Assembly: GCA_029001845.1 (NCBI GenBank)
Contig: JAREWP010000048.1
Span: forward strand, 1 to 64,000
Direction of reading: 5' to 3'
DNA from: Candidatus Magnetocorallium paracelense
Lineage (GTDB): Bacteria > Nitrospirota > Thermodesulfovibrionia > Thermodesulfovibrionales > Magnetobacteriaceae
DNA: 64,000 bases
A model generated the notes under the pieces. That model made no database searches, was not told where the DNA came from, and worked only from the letters and a program-made list of their open reading frames with translations. The position numbers and the translations under genes were made by a program. Each line of letters opens with the position of its first letter. Positions within the stretch are counted from its first letter, which is position 1. Below are positions 9,149-18,016 of this stretch, one piece after another.

Positions 9149-9523
9149 ATGTATGAATTGGTAGTTGAATCGTCTTTTTCATCTGCACATCAGATCAGAG
9201 GTTATAGTGGTAACTGTGAAAAACTGCACGGCCATAACTGGAAAGTTCAGGTATATATACAGGCCGAAAAGCTTAATGAAATCGATATTGCCATGGACTT
9301 TCACGACATCAGAGATTATACGAATGAGGTTGTGGAACAATTGGACCACTGCTACCTGAACGACATTTTCCCTTTTACCGAGATAAATCCTTCTTCTGAA
9401 AACATCGCCAAATGGATTTACGATTCACTGAAAAAAAAAATAAGCAGAGAACATGTGAATCTTGCCGCCGTAACGGTATGGGAGTCAGAAACAGCGTCTG
9501 CTACTTATTATGAAGAGCGATAG
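9149..9523 (+). CDS. queD: 6-carboxy-5,6,7,8-tetrahydropterin synthase QueD
   Basis: QueD makes carboxytetrahydropterin from dihydroneopterin triphosphate, an early step towards queuosine and other deazapurines. In the 124-residue product the zinc ligands His14, His27 and His29 lie in FSSAHQ and KLHGHNW, with the catalytic Cys23 in GNCEKLHGH. The later LDHCYLND, NPSSENIAKWI and VWESETASATY blocks complete the family pattern. GGAG precedes the ATG. It overlaps the following pmbA-like gene by 14 bases. No queC, queE or queF is in the window. Confidence 0.93.
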   Translation: MYELVVESSFSSAHQIRGYSGNCEKLHGHNWKVQVYIQAEKLNEIDIAMDFHDIRDYTNEVVEQLDHCYLNDIFPFTEINPSSENIAKWIYDSLKKKISREHVNLAAVTVWESETASATYYEER

Positions 9524-10850
9524 AGAATCGATCGAAACAATTTTGTCCGCTGCCTTGGAAAAAGGCGCATCCGATGCAGAGGTTTTCTTCGTAAAATCGT
9601 CAACCTTAAGGGCCGAGGCAAAACAGGGTGATATAGAACTTCTGGAAAATTCAAGGACATCAGGTTTTTCTTTGCGTCTGTTAAAAGACAGCAAACAGGG
9701 GTTTGGTTATTCTACCGACATGGACAACTGGGAATCGGTCGTTGATAATGCACTGGAAACCGCTCTTTTTACCAAAAAAGACAAACACCTGAATTTCCCG
9801 GAATCCTCTGTTTATAAAGAACTGTCTATATATGACAAAGAAGCGGCCATAGCCGGAGAAGAAGATATTATAGAAAGGGCGGTAGAACTGGAAAGGATTG
9901 CCCTGGGATATGACAAAAGAATCGCCAAAGTCAGAAAAGCGTCGGCAAGTGTAGGAACCAACGAGATATATATTGCAAACAGCAAAAGTTTATTTGGTTA
10001 CAGTAAAGGAACTTTTTGTTCTGCCTATGTTATTGCAATAGCCGAATCCGGTAATGAGAGCCGGATGGGAAGTCATTCCGAGGACGGCAGGTTTCTGAAC
10101 GATCTTTCAGTTCAACGGGTCGGCGAAAAAGCGTCTCATGCAGCCCTTTCACTTCTTGATTCCAATAAGATAACAACAGCCAGGCTCCCGGTAATACTTG
10201 ACAACACGATTGCCGGACAATTCCTCGGGTTTCTGGCAGCCTCTTTTTCATCGGAAAACATACAAAAGGGGAAATCCCTTTTTATTGGCAAAAGAGATCA
10301 ACATGTTATCTCAGAAAAAATTAATATTGTCGATGACGCAACGATAGAAAGAAAAACGGGAACCAGACCTTTTGATGCAGAAGGTGTTCCTTCCATACGC
10401 AATGAACTGATTGTCAAAGGAACGCTGACCGGCGTTCTTTATAATACGTATACTGCCTCAAAAGACTGTGCCCTTTCAACGGGTAATGCAGTCAGAGGTG
10501 GTTTAGGGAGTTCTGTCGGAGTAGGTGTTTCCAACCTTTATCTGGAACCGGCTTCAGGGAATTCGGAATTTCCGGTTCAAGAAATGATTTCATCTCTTGA
10601 CAGGGGTTTACTAATCACCGAAGCAATGGGAATGCATACCGTCAACCCCTTTTCAGGGGATTTTTCCATTGGTATAGGCGGCATGCTTATCGAAAAAGGG
10701 AAGTTATCGTTTCCCTTCAGAGAGGCTGTTTTTACCGGGAATATAATAGAAATATATAAAAATATCATAACTATCGGAGACGATCTTACATTCAACGGGA
10801 GGCTGGGAAGTCCCTCTCTTTTGATTTCCGATGTTGACATTAGCGCCTGA
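9510..10850 (+). CDS. pmbA: TldD/PmbA-family metalloprotease (PmbA subunit)
   Basis: TldD and PmbA (TldE) form a cytoplasmic protease complex that processes small peptides such as microcin B17 and degrades unfolded peptides; PmbA lacks the metal site. The 446-residue product shows the N-terminal AEVFFVKSSTLRAEAKQGDIE block and the SRTSGFSLRLLKD block. The late part contains TGVLYNTYTASK, STGNAVRGGLGSSVG and the NPFSGDFSIGIGG signature. No HExxxH motif is visible, which fits the PmbA rather than the TldD subunit. No tldD is nearby. It overlaps the end of queD, so coupled translation is likely. Confidence 0.88.
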   Translation: MKSDRESIETILSAALEKGASDAEVFFVKSSTLRAEAKQGDIELLENSRTSGFSLRLLKDSKQGFGYSTDMDNWESVVDNALETALFTKKDKHLNFPESSVYKELSIYDKEAAIAGEEDIIERAVELERIALGYDKRIAKVRKASASVGTNEIYIANSKSLFGYSKGTFCSAYVIAIAESGNESRMGSHSEDGRFLNDLSVQRVGEKASHAALSLLDSNKITTARLPVILDNTIAGQFLGFLAASFSSENIQKGKSLFIGKRDQHVISEKINIVDDATIERKTGTRPFDAEGVPSIRNELIVKGTLTGVLYNTYTASKDCALSTGNAVRGGLGSSVGVGVSNLYLEPASGNSEFPVQEMISSLDRGLLITEAMGMHTVNPFSGDFSIGIGGMLIEKGKLSFPFREAVFTGNIIEIYKNIITIGDDLTFNGRLGSPSLLISDVDISA

Positions 10851-10853
10851 TTT

Positions 10854-10888
10854 CTGGTAAATAGTAACCTCTTTAATTTATTTACCAG
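10854..10888. promoter_or_regulatory. Inverted repeat upstream of the acyl-CoA dehydrogenase operon
   Basis: CTGGTAAATA and TATTTACCAG are perfect ten-base inverted arms around a 15-base A+T-rich spacer. No T-run follows, so it is not a typical intrinsic terminator. It lies 39 bases before the acyl-CoA dehydrogenase start, a position suited to an operator, for instance for a TetR- or FadR-like regulator of fatty acid genes. That reading is inference. Confidence 0.4.
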
Positions 10889-10926
10889 CGTTGATGTGAA
10901 AGTTACACTTTAGGTGGAGGTTTAGA

Positions 10927-12084
10927 ATGGATTATTTCCTTGATGAAGAGCAACAGATGATAGTCGATCTTGCTCAACAAATAGCTGTTGAAAAAATTCT
11001 GCCTGTCAGGGCCGAGTTGGATGAAAAAGAAGAGTTTCCCACAGAAGTGATTAAAGCGATGGCACAGGCGGATATGTTCGGGCTCTTTGTTCCGGAGGAG
11101 TATGGAGGTCTTGGTAAAGGCAGTTTTGAACTCTGTCTTGCCATAGAGGAATTGAGCAAAAAATGTCTTGGCATATCGACCAGCTATGCGGCAAACGCTT
11201 TGGGAACCTTTCCCATATTATTATTCGGCACTAAAGAGCAAAAAGAAACCTATCTCCCTGACATTGCCGCCGGCAAGAGACTTGTGGCTTTCGGGCTTAC
11301 CGAAGCCAATGCCGGAAGCGACGCCGCAGGCGTGCAGACAACGGCGGTTAAAGATGGTGACGGATATATACTTAACGGCACAAAACAATGGATAACAAAT
11401 GGTGGAGAGGCAGAAATATACACAATTATCGCCATGACCGACAGATCCAGAGGTCCAAGAGGCGCTTCGGCGTTTATCGTAGAAAAAGGAGCCGATGGGT
11501 TTACCTTCGGCAAAAAAGAGAAGAAAATGGGTATCAGGGCTTCTACAACCTGCGAACTTGTGTTTAACGACTGCCGGGTCACCAAAGAGAGCCTTATCAG
11601 CAAAGAGGGTATGGGATTTATCGTTGCAATGAAGACATTGGACCAGGCAAGAGTCGGTGTCGGAGCGCAGGGAGTCGGCGTTGCTCAGGGTGCATTTGAG
11701 GAAGCTCTGGAATTTTCCAGAAACAGAGTACAATTCGGCAAGTCGATTATCAACTTTCAGGCGATTCAACATATGCTTTCCGACATGGCGATTCAGATCG
11801 AAGCCGCCAGATCCCTTGTTTACTCCGTAGCAAGATTCGTGGACAGCGGCGCCAAAGACATCACCAGACCGTCTGCCATAGCAAAGACCTTCGCTACTGA
11901 CATTGGAATGAAGGTTACGACTGATGCCGTACAGATTATGGGCGGATCAGGTTATATGAGAGAATACCCTGTAGAAAAAATGATGCGTGATGCAAAGATA
12001 TTGCAGATATATGAGGGTACGAATCAGATTCAGAGAAATGTCATCGGCCAGAGCCTTATCAGACCTTCGGTAAAGGGCAAGTGA
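10927..12084 (+). CDS. Acyl-CoA dehydrogenase / enoyl-CoA reductase
   Basis: This FAD enzyme interconverts acyl-CoA and 2-enoyl-CoA. The 385-residue product has the standard length and blocks: FGLTEANAGSDAAG and KQWITNGG for flavin and substrate, RVQFGKSIINFQAIQ, and QIMGGSGYMREYPVEKMMRDAKI. The catalytic base is Glu363 in QIYEGTNQIQR, the position found in short-chain enzymes. A strong GGAGG site precedes the ATG by six bases. etfB starts four bases after the stop, so the flavoprotein partner is encoded next door. The order dehydrogenase-EtfB-ferredoxin-EtfA is that of CarCDE, so it may run in the reductive direction. The substrate cannot be decided; short-chain is an inference. Confidence 0.93.
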   Translation: MDYFLDEEQQMIVDLAQQIAVEKILPVRAELDEKEEFPTEVIKAMAQADMFGLFVPEEYGGLGKGSFELCLAIEELSKKCLGISTSYAANALGTFPILLFGTKEQKETYLPDIAAGKRLVAFGLTEANAGSDAAGVQTTAVKDGDGYILNGTKQWITNGGEAEIYTIIAMTDRSRGPRGASAFIVEKGADGFTFGKKEKKMGIRASTTCELVFNDCRVTKESLISKEGMGFIVAMKTLDQARVGVGAQGVGVAQGAFEEALEFSRNRVQFGKSIINFQAIQHMLSDMAIQIEAARSLVYSVARFVDSGAKDITRPSAIAKTFATDIGMKVTTDAVQIMGGSGYMREYPVEKMMRDAKILQIYEGTNQIQRNVIGQSLIRPSVKGK

Positions 12085-12088
12085 TTAT

Positions 12089-12871
12089 ATGAATATAACT
12101 GTATGCATAAAACAGGTTCCCGATACATCGGAAGTAAGAATCAATCCGGAAACCAACACTCTTATAAGAGACGGAGTACCAAGCATTATCAATCCATACG
12201 ATCTCCATGCACTTGAAGCTGCATTGTCAATAAAAGACGCGACAGGCGCCAACGTATCAGTTCTGACCATGGGGCCGCCTCAGGCTGACTCCGCACTGAA
12301 AGAAGCCGTGGCAATGGGAGCTGACGACGCATATCTTCTTACAGACAGGGCCTTTGCAGGCTCAGATACATGGGCCACTGCCAATACACTGGCTACTGCC
12401 ATTCGAAAAATTGGTTTTGATTTGATTCTTTGCGGAAAACAGGCTATAGACGGAGATACTGCTCAGGTAGGGCCGGGCATAGCAGAATTTCTTTCTATTC
12501 CCCACATCGCTTATGTCAGTAAAATTGACACGATAACCGAGGAATGTGTCAGGGTTCACAGGCTGATGGATGACGGTTACGATGTAGTGGAGTCGTCGAC
12601 GCCTCTGTTGATGACGATTGTAAAAGAGCTGAACTCTCCCAGGCTGCCATCGTTAAAGGGAAAAATCAGAGCGAAAAAAGCGGAAATAAAAAAAATATCG
12701 AATTCCGATATTGAAATTAAAGAAAACGATACCGGTTTACCCGGTTCTCCGACACAGGTAAAGAATATTTTCGCCCCGGAGAGCAAAAAAGACAGAAAAA
12801 CGATAGAAGGCCCTCCCCCTGACCAGGTATCCCAACTGGTCGATATACTGAGAAGTTTAAAGTGTATTTAA
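12089..12871 (+). CDS. etfB: Electron transfer flavoprotein beta subunit
   Basis: The 260-residue product begins MNITVCIKQVPDTSEVRINP, the typical EtfB start. It continues with NPYDLHALEAAL, VSVLTMGPPQADSALKEAVAMGADDA and LILCGKQAIDGDTAQVGP. With EtfA it binds FAD and moves electrons between the acyl-CoA dehydrogenase and other carriers. In bifurcating ETFs a second FAD lies in this subunit, and the GKQAIDGDTAQVG loop is part of its surroundings; alignment is needed to decide whether this is a bifurcating type. It sits between the dehydrogenase gene and the ferredoxin-EtfA gene with gaps of 4 and 12 bases. Confidence 0.94.
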   Translation: MNITVCIKQVPDTSEVRINPETNTLIRDGVPSIINPYDLHALEAALSIKDATGANVSVLTMGPPQADSALKEAVAMGADDAYLLTDRAFAGSDTWATANTLATAIRKIGFDLILCGKQAIDGDTAQVGPGIAEFLSIPHIAYVSKIDTITEECVRVHRLMDDGYDVVESSTPLLMTIVKELNSPRLPSLKGKIRAKKAEIKKISNSDIEIKENDTGLPGSPTQVKNIFAPESKKDRKTIEGPPPDQVSQLVDILRSLKCI

Positions 12872-12883
12872 AAAGGAAAAAGC

Positions 12884-14086
12884 ATGAATATAAGAGTAGA
12901 TAAAGATGTATGCACAGGTTGCGAAACTTGTGTTACTTCATGTCCTTACGATTCCATTATAATGGAAGACGGTTTCGCCTTTATTAACGAGTACTGTCAA
13001 CTTTGTCGCGCTTGTCTGAGCATATGTCCCGAGGGAGCGATTAAAGAAGAAGGTTCCGGTGCGGGAACATCATCTGAAAGTGTTGATTTAGACCGATACA
13101 GAGGCGTGCTGATTTTTGCAGAGCAAAGAAAGGGAACCCTTTCCCATGTATCCATGGAACTTCTTGGCGCAGGCAGAAGACTTGCCAATAAACTGAACAC
13201 AACTCTCCATGCCGCTCTTTTAGGTGCTGATAACAATGAGGCGGAAGAGCTTGTTAGGTGGGGCGCAGATAAAGTTTTTCTTTGTAATGACTCTTTGGTA
13301 AGAGATTTTAATGACGAACCCTATACGGATTTACTTTCCCGAATTATCGACTCCAACAAACCCGAAATTGTACTGGCCGGTGCTACGGCGATAGGCAGAT
13401 CTTTTCTGCCTCGAGTTGCCGTACGCCTCAGAGCAGGCCTTACCGCTGACTGTACTTCCCTTGAAATAGAAGAGGGAACAAGAAATTTAATGCAGGTCAG
13501 ACCAGCCTTTGGAGGAAATATTATGGCTACGATCGTATGTCCTGACAGAAGACCTCAAATGGCTACCGTAAGACCGAGAGTAATGAAAAAAGGCGAGTAC
13601 GATAAAAACAGAAAAGGCGAGATAGTTGACATACCGCTTCAGGCAAAAACTTTCAAAACATCTGTTATAGAAAACATTGGTGATGTTTCCGAATGCGGAC
13701 CGGGACTTCAGGAAGCTGAAATCATTGTAGCAGGCGGCCGAGGTATGGGAGGACCAAAGGGGTATGCCATGTTAAAAGAGCTGTCGGAGGCGATAAACGG
13801 TACTGTAGGGGCGTCCAGGGCCGCTGTTGACGAGGGATGGATTCCTTACAGCCAGCAGGTAGGCCAGACAGGCAAAACAGTATGCCCTAAAATTTATATT
13901 GCCTGTGGAATATCGGGCGCCGTTCAACATCTTGTGGGAATGCAGTCCTCTGACATGATAATAGCGATCAATAAAAATCCTGACGCACCTATTTTCAACA
14001 TATCTAATTACGGTATAGTAGGCGACATACATGAAATCGTACCATTACTTATCAGACGTATAGAAGAAGAGAGGAGCAGAAAATGA
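12884..14086 (+). CDS. etfA: Electron transfer flavoprotein alpha subunit with N-terminal 2[4Fe-4S] domain
   Basis: Residues 1-55 form a bacterial ferredoxin domain with two CxxCxxCxxxCP motifs (Cys10/13/16/20 and Cys38/41/44/48). From about residue 70 the protein is EtfA. It has GATAIGRSFLPRVAVRL and, at the C-terminus, VAGGRGMGG, GASRAAVDEGWIPYSQQVGQTG, CGISGAVQHLVGM and NISNYGIVGDIHEIVP for FAD binding. The 400-residue total reflects the extra domain. The ferredoxin extension occurs in CarE of the caffeyl-CoA reductase complex and in related anaerobic ETFs, and supports exchange with ferredoxin. It overlaps fabD by four bases (ATGA). Confidence 0.94.
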   Translation: MNIRVDKDVCTGCETCVTSCPYDSIIMEDGFAFINEYCQLCRACLSICPEGAIKEEGSGAGTSSESVDLDRYRGVLIFAEQRKGTLSHVSMELLGAGRRLANKLNTTLHAALLGADNNEAEELVRWGADKVFLCNDSLVRDFNDEPYTDLLSRIIDSNKPEIVLAGATAIGRSFLPRVAVRLRAGLTADCTSLEIEEGTRNLMQVRPAFGGNIMATIVCPDRRPQMATVRPRVMKKGEYDKNRKGEIVDIPLQAKTFKTSVIENIGDVSECGPGLQEAEIIVAGGRGMGGPKGYAMLKELSEAINGTVGASRAAVDEGWIPYSQQVGQTGKTVCPKIYIACGISGAVQHLVGMQSSDMIIAINKNPDAPIFNISNYGIVGDIHEIVPLLIRRIEEERSRK

Positions 14087-15009
14087 AACCGGCTTTTATT
14101 TTTCCCGGACAGGGCGCCCAGAAAGTAGGCATGGGTAAAGAGCTCTACGACAATTTTATAGAGGTTCGAGATATCTTTGACACAGCCTGTGAAGTGCTTG
14201 GATATGATATAAAATCTCTCATATTCGAGGGACCTAAGGAAGAATTAAACAAAACATTTAAAACGCAACCTGCTCTGATTGTAGTTAGTATTTCGATCTT
14301 ACAACTATTAACAAAAAACGGCTTATACCCGTCCCTGGCGGCAGGTCACAGTCTTGGCGAGTATTCGGCCCTTGTTGCAGCAGGCGTGCTCGATTTCAAA
14401 GACGCCCTCATACTGACAGAAAAAAGAGGCCGCTTCATGCAGGAGGCAGTGCCGGAGGAAATGGGACTAATGGCTGCCATACTTGGTCTTGACAGAGAGA
14501 GTGTCGACAATGTTTGTCTGGATGTTGAAGCCGGTTATGTCTCACCGGCGAATTATAACTGTCCCGGACAAATTGTGATTGCCGGCGAAAAGCAGGCCGT
14601 TGAAGAAGCCATGATGCTTGCAAAAGAGGCGGGAGCAAAAAGAACCATGCCGCTTAAAGTAAGCGTGCCTTCGCATTGTACTTTAATGGTTGAAGCCTCC
14701 GAGAAACTGGGAGAGCTTTTTAATACCATCGAATTTAAAAAGCCTGACATACCTATCGTGAATAATGCCGATGCAATGCTCCTCACGACATTAGACAGTA
14801 TAAAAGATTCCCTTATCAGACAACTAAACAGTCCTTTGTTATGGGAGGATTCTGTAAATACAATGATCGATGCCGGTATTGATTGCTTTATTGAAGTCGG
14901 TCCCGGAACGACTTTAACGGGTCTACTCAAAAAAATAGACCCAAAGGTAAAGTCGTACAATGTTAATGACGCAGCTTCATTGGAACGTATTCTGGCTGCG
15001 TTTAAATAA
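14083..15009 (+). CDS. fabD: Malonyl-CoA:acyl carrier protein transacylase FabD
   Basis: FabD loads malonyl groups onto acyl carrier protein for fatty acid synthesis. The 308-residue product has the FIFPGQGAQKVGMG start and the nucleophile Ser90 in GHSLGEYSALVAAG. It also carries the EKRGRFMQEAVP block with the conserved Arg, VSVPSHC with the catalytic His, and the C-terminal FIEVGPGTTLTGL. It overlaps the etfA stop by four bases, so it is translated with the ETF genes. This links an acyl-CoA redox operon with fatty acid synthesis, an unusual pairing. No other fab genes are in the window. Confidence 0.95.
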   Translation: MKPAFIFPGQGAQKVGMGKELYDNFIEVRDIFDTACEVLGYDIKSLIFEGPKEELNKTFKTQPALIVVSISILQLLTKNGLYPSLAAGHSLGEYSALVAAGVLDFKDALILTEKRGRFMQEAVPEEMGLMAAILGLDRESVDNVCLDVEAGYVSPANYNCPGQIVIAGEKQAVEEAMMLAKEAGAKRTMPLKVSVPSHCTLMVEASEKLGELFNTIEFKKPDIPIVNNADAMLLTTLDSIKDSLIRQLNSPLLWEDSVNTMIDAGIDCFIEVGPGTTLTGLLKKIDPKVKSYNVNDAASLERILAAFK

Positions 15010-15014
15010 GTTAA

Positions 15015-16058
<1,044 letters not shown>

Positions 16059-16065
16059 TGTTATC

Positions 16066-16089
16066 GGGGCAGGCATTGGTCCTGCCCTG
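16066..16089. terminator. Hairpin after ilvC, possible terminator without T-run
   Basis: GGGCAGG and CCTGCCC form a seven-base stem around a short loop eight bases after the ilvC stop. The lack of a following T-run makes intrinsic termination doubtful; it may only protect the 3' end of the transcript. Confidence 0.35.
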
Positions 16090-16145
16090 AATCACTCTTA
16101 AGCTTCTGTCTATTTAACATTTTCCATAGGAAAGGAGAAAATATC

Positions 16146-17537
16146 CTGGATAAAGTATTGCACAATCCCGATATCTTCGATACTCTGACTGAAGGTTATT
16201 TCAAAGTGGATATGAATGATGGTATCTCTTTACTTAACAGGTCCGGCGCAAAAATTCTTGGTTATAGCGATAAAAGCGAACTCAATGGAAAACATGCATC
16301 TGAAGTCTTTTTTAAGAGAACTGAAGATTTTGAAAAGCTGAAAAATAACTTAATACAAAAACAATCGACAACAGGTTTTCTCACCTTTCTAAGGCATAAA
16401 AGCAAATCTGATATTTCAGTTAAAGTAGATGCTTACATAATATATGACACAGAGCAAAACCAGGCAGGTATAGAAGGCATTTTCAGAGATATTGGCGAAA
16501 ACGACGTATCAAGAGAGAGCAACGAGATGCTCCAAAGTATCATCGATAACACGACTGCAATTATTTCTCTTAAAGATATTTCAGGCAAATATAAAACTGT
16601 AAACCGCCAATTTGAAAAAATATTTGGTAAAAAAAGAGAAGACATAGTGGGAAAAACAGATCACGAAATATTTCCCGAAGAGATATCACAACCATTCCGC
16701 GATAACGATCTAAAAGTGCTCGAAGCACGAATACCATTGGAACTGGAGGAGGTTATTCCTCATAGAGACGGCCTTCATACCTATCTTTCCATTAAGTTCC
16801 CATTATTCGATCAACAGAGCTCTCCTCATGGTATATGCGGTATCTCAACTGACATTACATGGAGAAAACGCACAGAGGAAATCCTTCGCAAAGAACAGGA
16901 AAAGCAAAAAAAATACCTTGATGTAGCAGGTGTTATGTTTGTAGTTCTGAATCCCGATCAGAAAGTCACCTTAATAAATAAAAAAGGATGCGAAATTTTA
17001 GGCTATGAATCCCACGAGATTATCGGAAAGAACTGGTTCGATTGTTTTCTTCCCGATGACTCCAGAGAAATGACAAAAAAAGTTTTTACAGCATTAATCG
17101 AAGGCAATATAGAGAATGTGGAATACTTTGAAAATCATGTTTTAACGAAAGAAGGCGCCGCAAAAATTATTTACTGGCATAATGCCATTCTAAAAAACGA
17201 TGATGGAAAAATTATCGGCACCCTTAGCTCCGGCGAGGATATTACCGAAAATAAAATGGCCAAAAAAGAGCTCGCCCGCCGTGAGGCGGAATTGAGAAAT
17301 TTCAGCAGGGAATTAAAGGGATTTCTCAATATTATAACAAACGATATTCAGAGGCCCATTGAGAGTATTATCGTTTCCGGTGAAACTCAATGCAGGGACT
17401 ACATGCGAAACAACAAAATCGATGTTACCGAATCCCTTGAATATGTCCGCGACGCCGTGTCACACCTGAAAACAGCAGCTACCGACCTTATGAAAAACGT
17501 CTCATTAAAACATTTAATGGAAAAAATAGCTTTATAA
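16146..17537 (+). CDS. Multi-PAS protein with a degenerate kinase-like C-terminus
   Basis: Three PAS domains are visible: about residues 5-120, 130-245 (ending GISTDITWRKR) and 255-375 (ending SSGEDITENKMAKKE). The last 90 residues are helical. They resemble a HisKA dimerisation region (AELRNFSRELKGFLNIITNDIQ), but the usual HE-L phosphorylation box is missing and no ATPase domain follows. I chose the CTG start at 16146 (463 residues) because GGAG lies eight bases before it; the alternative TTG at 16158 would be 20 bases from that site. It may be a sensor adaptor or the remnant of a kinase. It follows ilvC by about 90 bases. Confidence 0.7.
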   Translation: MDKVLHNPDIFDTLTEGYFKVDMNDGISLLNRSGAKILGYSDKSELNGKHASEVFFKRTEDFEKLKNNLIQKQSTTGFLTFLRHKSKSDISVKVDAYIIYDTEQNQAGIEGIFRDIGENDVSRESNEMLQSIIDNTTAIISLKDISGKYKTVNRQFEKIFGKKREDIVGKTDHEIFPEEISQPFRDNDLKVLEARIPLELEEVIPHRDGLHTYLSIKFPLFDQQSSPHGICGISTDITWRKRTEEILRKEQEKQKKYLDVAGVMFVVLNPDQKVTLINKKGCEILGYESHEIIGKNWFDCFLPDDSREMTKKVFTALIEGNIENVEYFENHVLTKEGAAKIIYWHNAILKNDDGKIIGTLSSGEDITENKMAKKELARREAELRNFSRELKGFLNIITNDIQRPIESIIVSGETQCRDYMRNNKIDVTESLEYVRDAVSHLKTAATDLMKNVSLKHLMEKIAL

Positions 17538-17848
17538 GGGAAATTCCACATCCAACATAACGAATAATCAAATCTCCGGTAACTGGTGTAGTCACAAGTT
17601 GTGTTGACAGTTTCTGATTACCCTAACTTTTTTCTTTCTTACCTCATCATGGGACTTACCACAATTTCTGCGTCAATTACATTGTATGACTCAACATCTC
17701 ATTTTCAGCGGGATTCATTCCCCGGACATTATCAAATAAAGAAAACTGTCTCTCTTTAGTCATGGATTTGTCAGCTTAGAACTGACATTAATTTATTTTA
17801 TTGTCAGTTTTTTGCTTAAAAATCACTTTTACTGTTAAACTATGATCC
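17538..17848. other. Gap of about 310 bases with little content
   Basis: No supported gene was found in this stretch. On the minus strand a 28-codon frame (17677-17763) begins MTKERQFSLFDNVRGMNPAE and stops early. AACTGACA/TGTCAGTT words lie close to its upstream side. It could be the stub of a decayed gene or mobile element, listed separately. The rest is A+T-rich and leads into the family A element at 17849. Confidence 0.5.
17677..17763 (-). pseudogene. Possible gene stub (28 codons)
   Basis: The frame starts with ATG and reads MTKERQFSLFDNVRGMNPAE before ending at TAA after 28 codons. The composition looks protein-like, and the upstream side has TGTCAGTT...AACTGACA words. I do not recognise the family. 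It may be the 5' end of a transposase-like gene whose remainder has been lost. This rests on appearance only. Confidence 0.2.
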
Positions 17849-18010
17849 AAAAACAGCAGTCAGCTATTAGCGGTCAGCCTTCAACGAAGGAAAGAATTAA
17901 TGTTATACCAAGAATAAGCTTCACCTTACGGGTGAAAGTGTTTTGAACTGTAAAGTACTGCAATTAAAAAGCTGACAGCTGATGGCTGACAGCTAAATGC
18001 TTTTTTTAGT
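17849..18010. repeat. Family A inverted-repeat element, full length (copy 2)
   Basis: The left arm is AAAAACAGCAGTCAGCTATT and the right arm ends CTGACAGCTAAATGC plus a T-run, in the opposite orientation to copy 1. The core includes GAAGGAAAGAATTAATGTTATACC and AATAAGCTTCACCTTA, shared with the copy at 41889. The element ends six bases before the ATPase start codon at 18017. Confidence 0.8.
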
Positions 18011-18016
18011 TAACAG

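Noticed and set aside
11221-11772. 183-codon minus-strand frame opposite the acyl-CoA dehydrogenase gene
   Set aside because: The plus strand encodes a complete acyl-CoA dehydrogenase here; the antisense product has no recognisable family.
16081-16145. Possible leader or riboswitch before the PAS protein
   Set aside because: Only a simple hairpin near the ilvC stop is visible; no riboswitch core motif was recognised.
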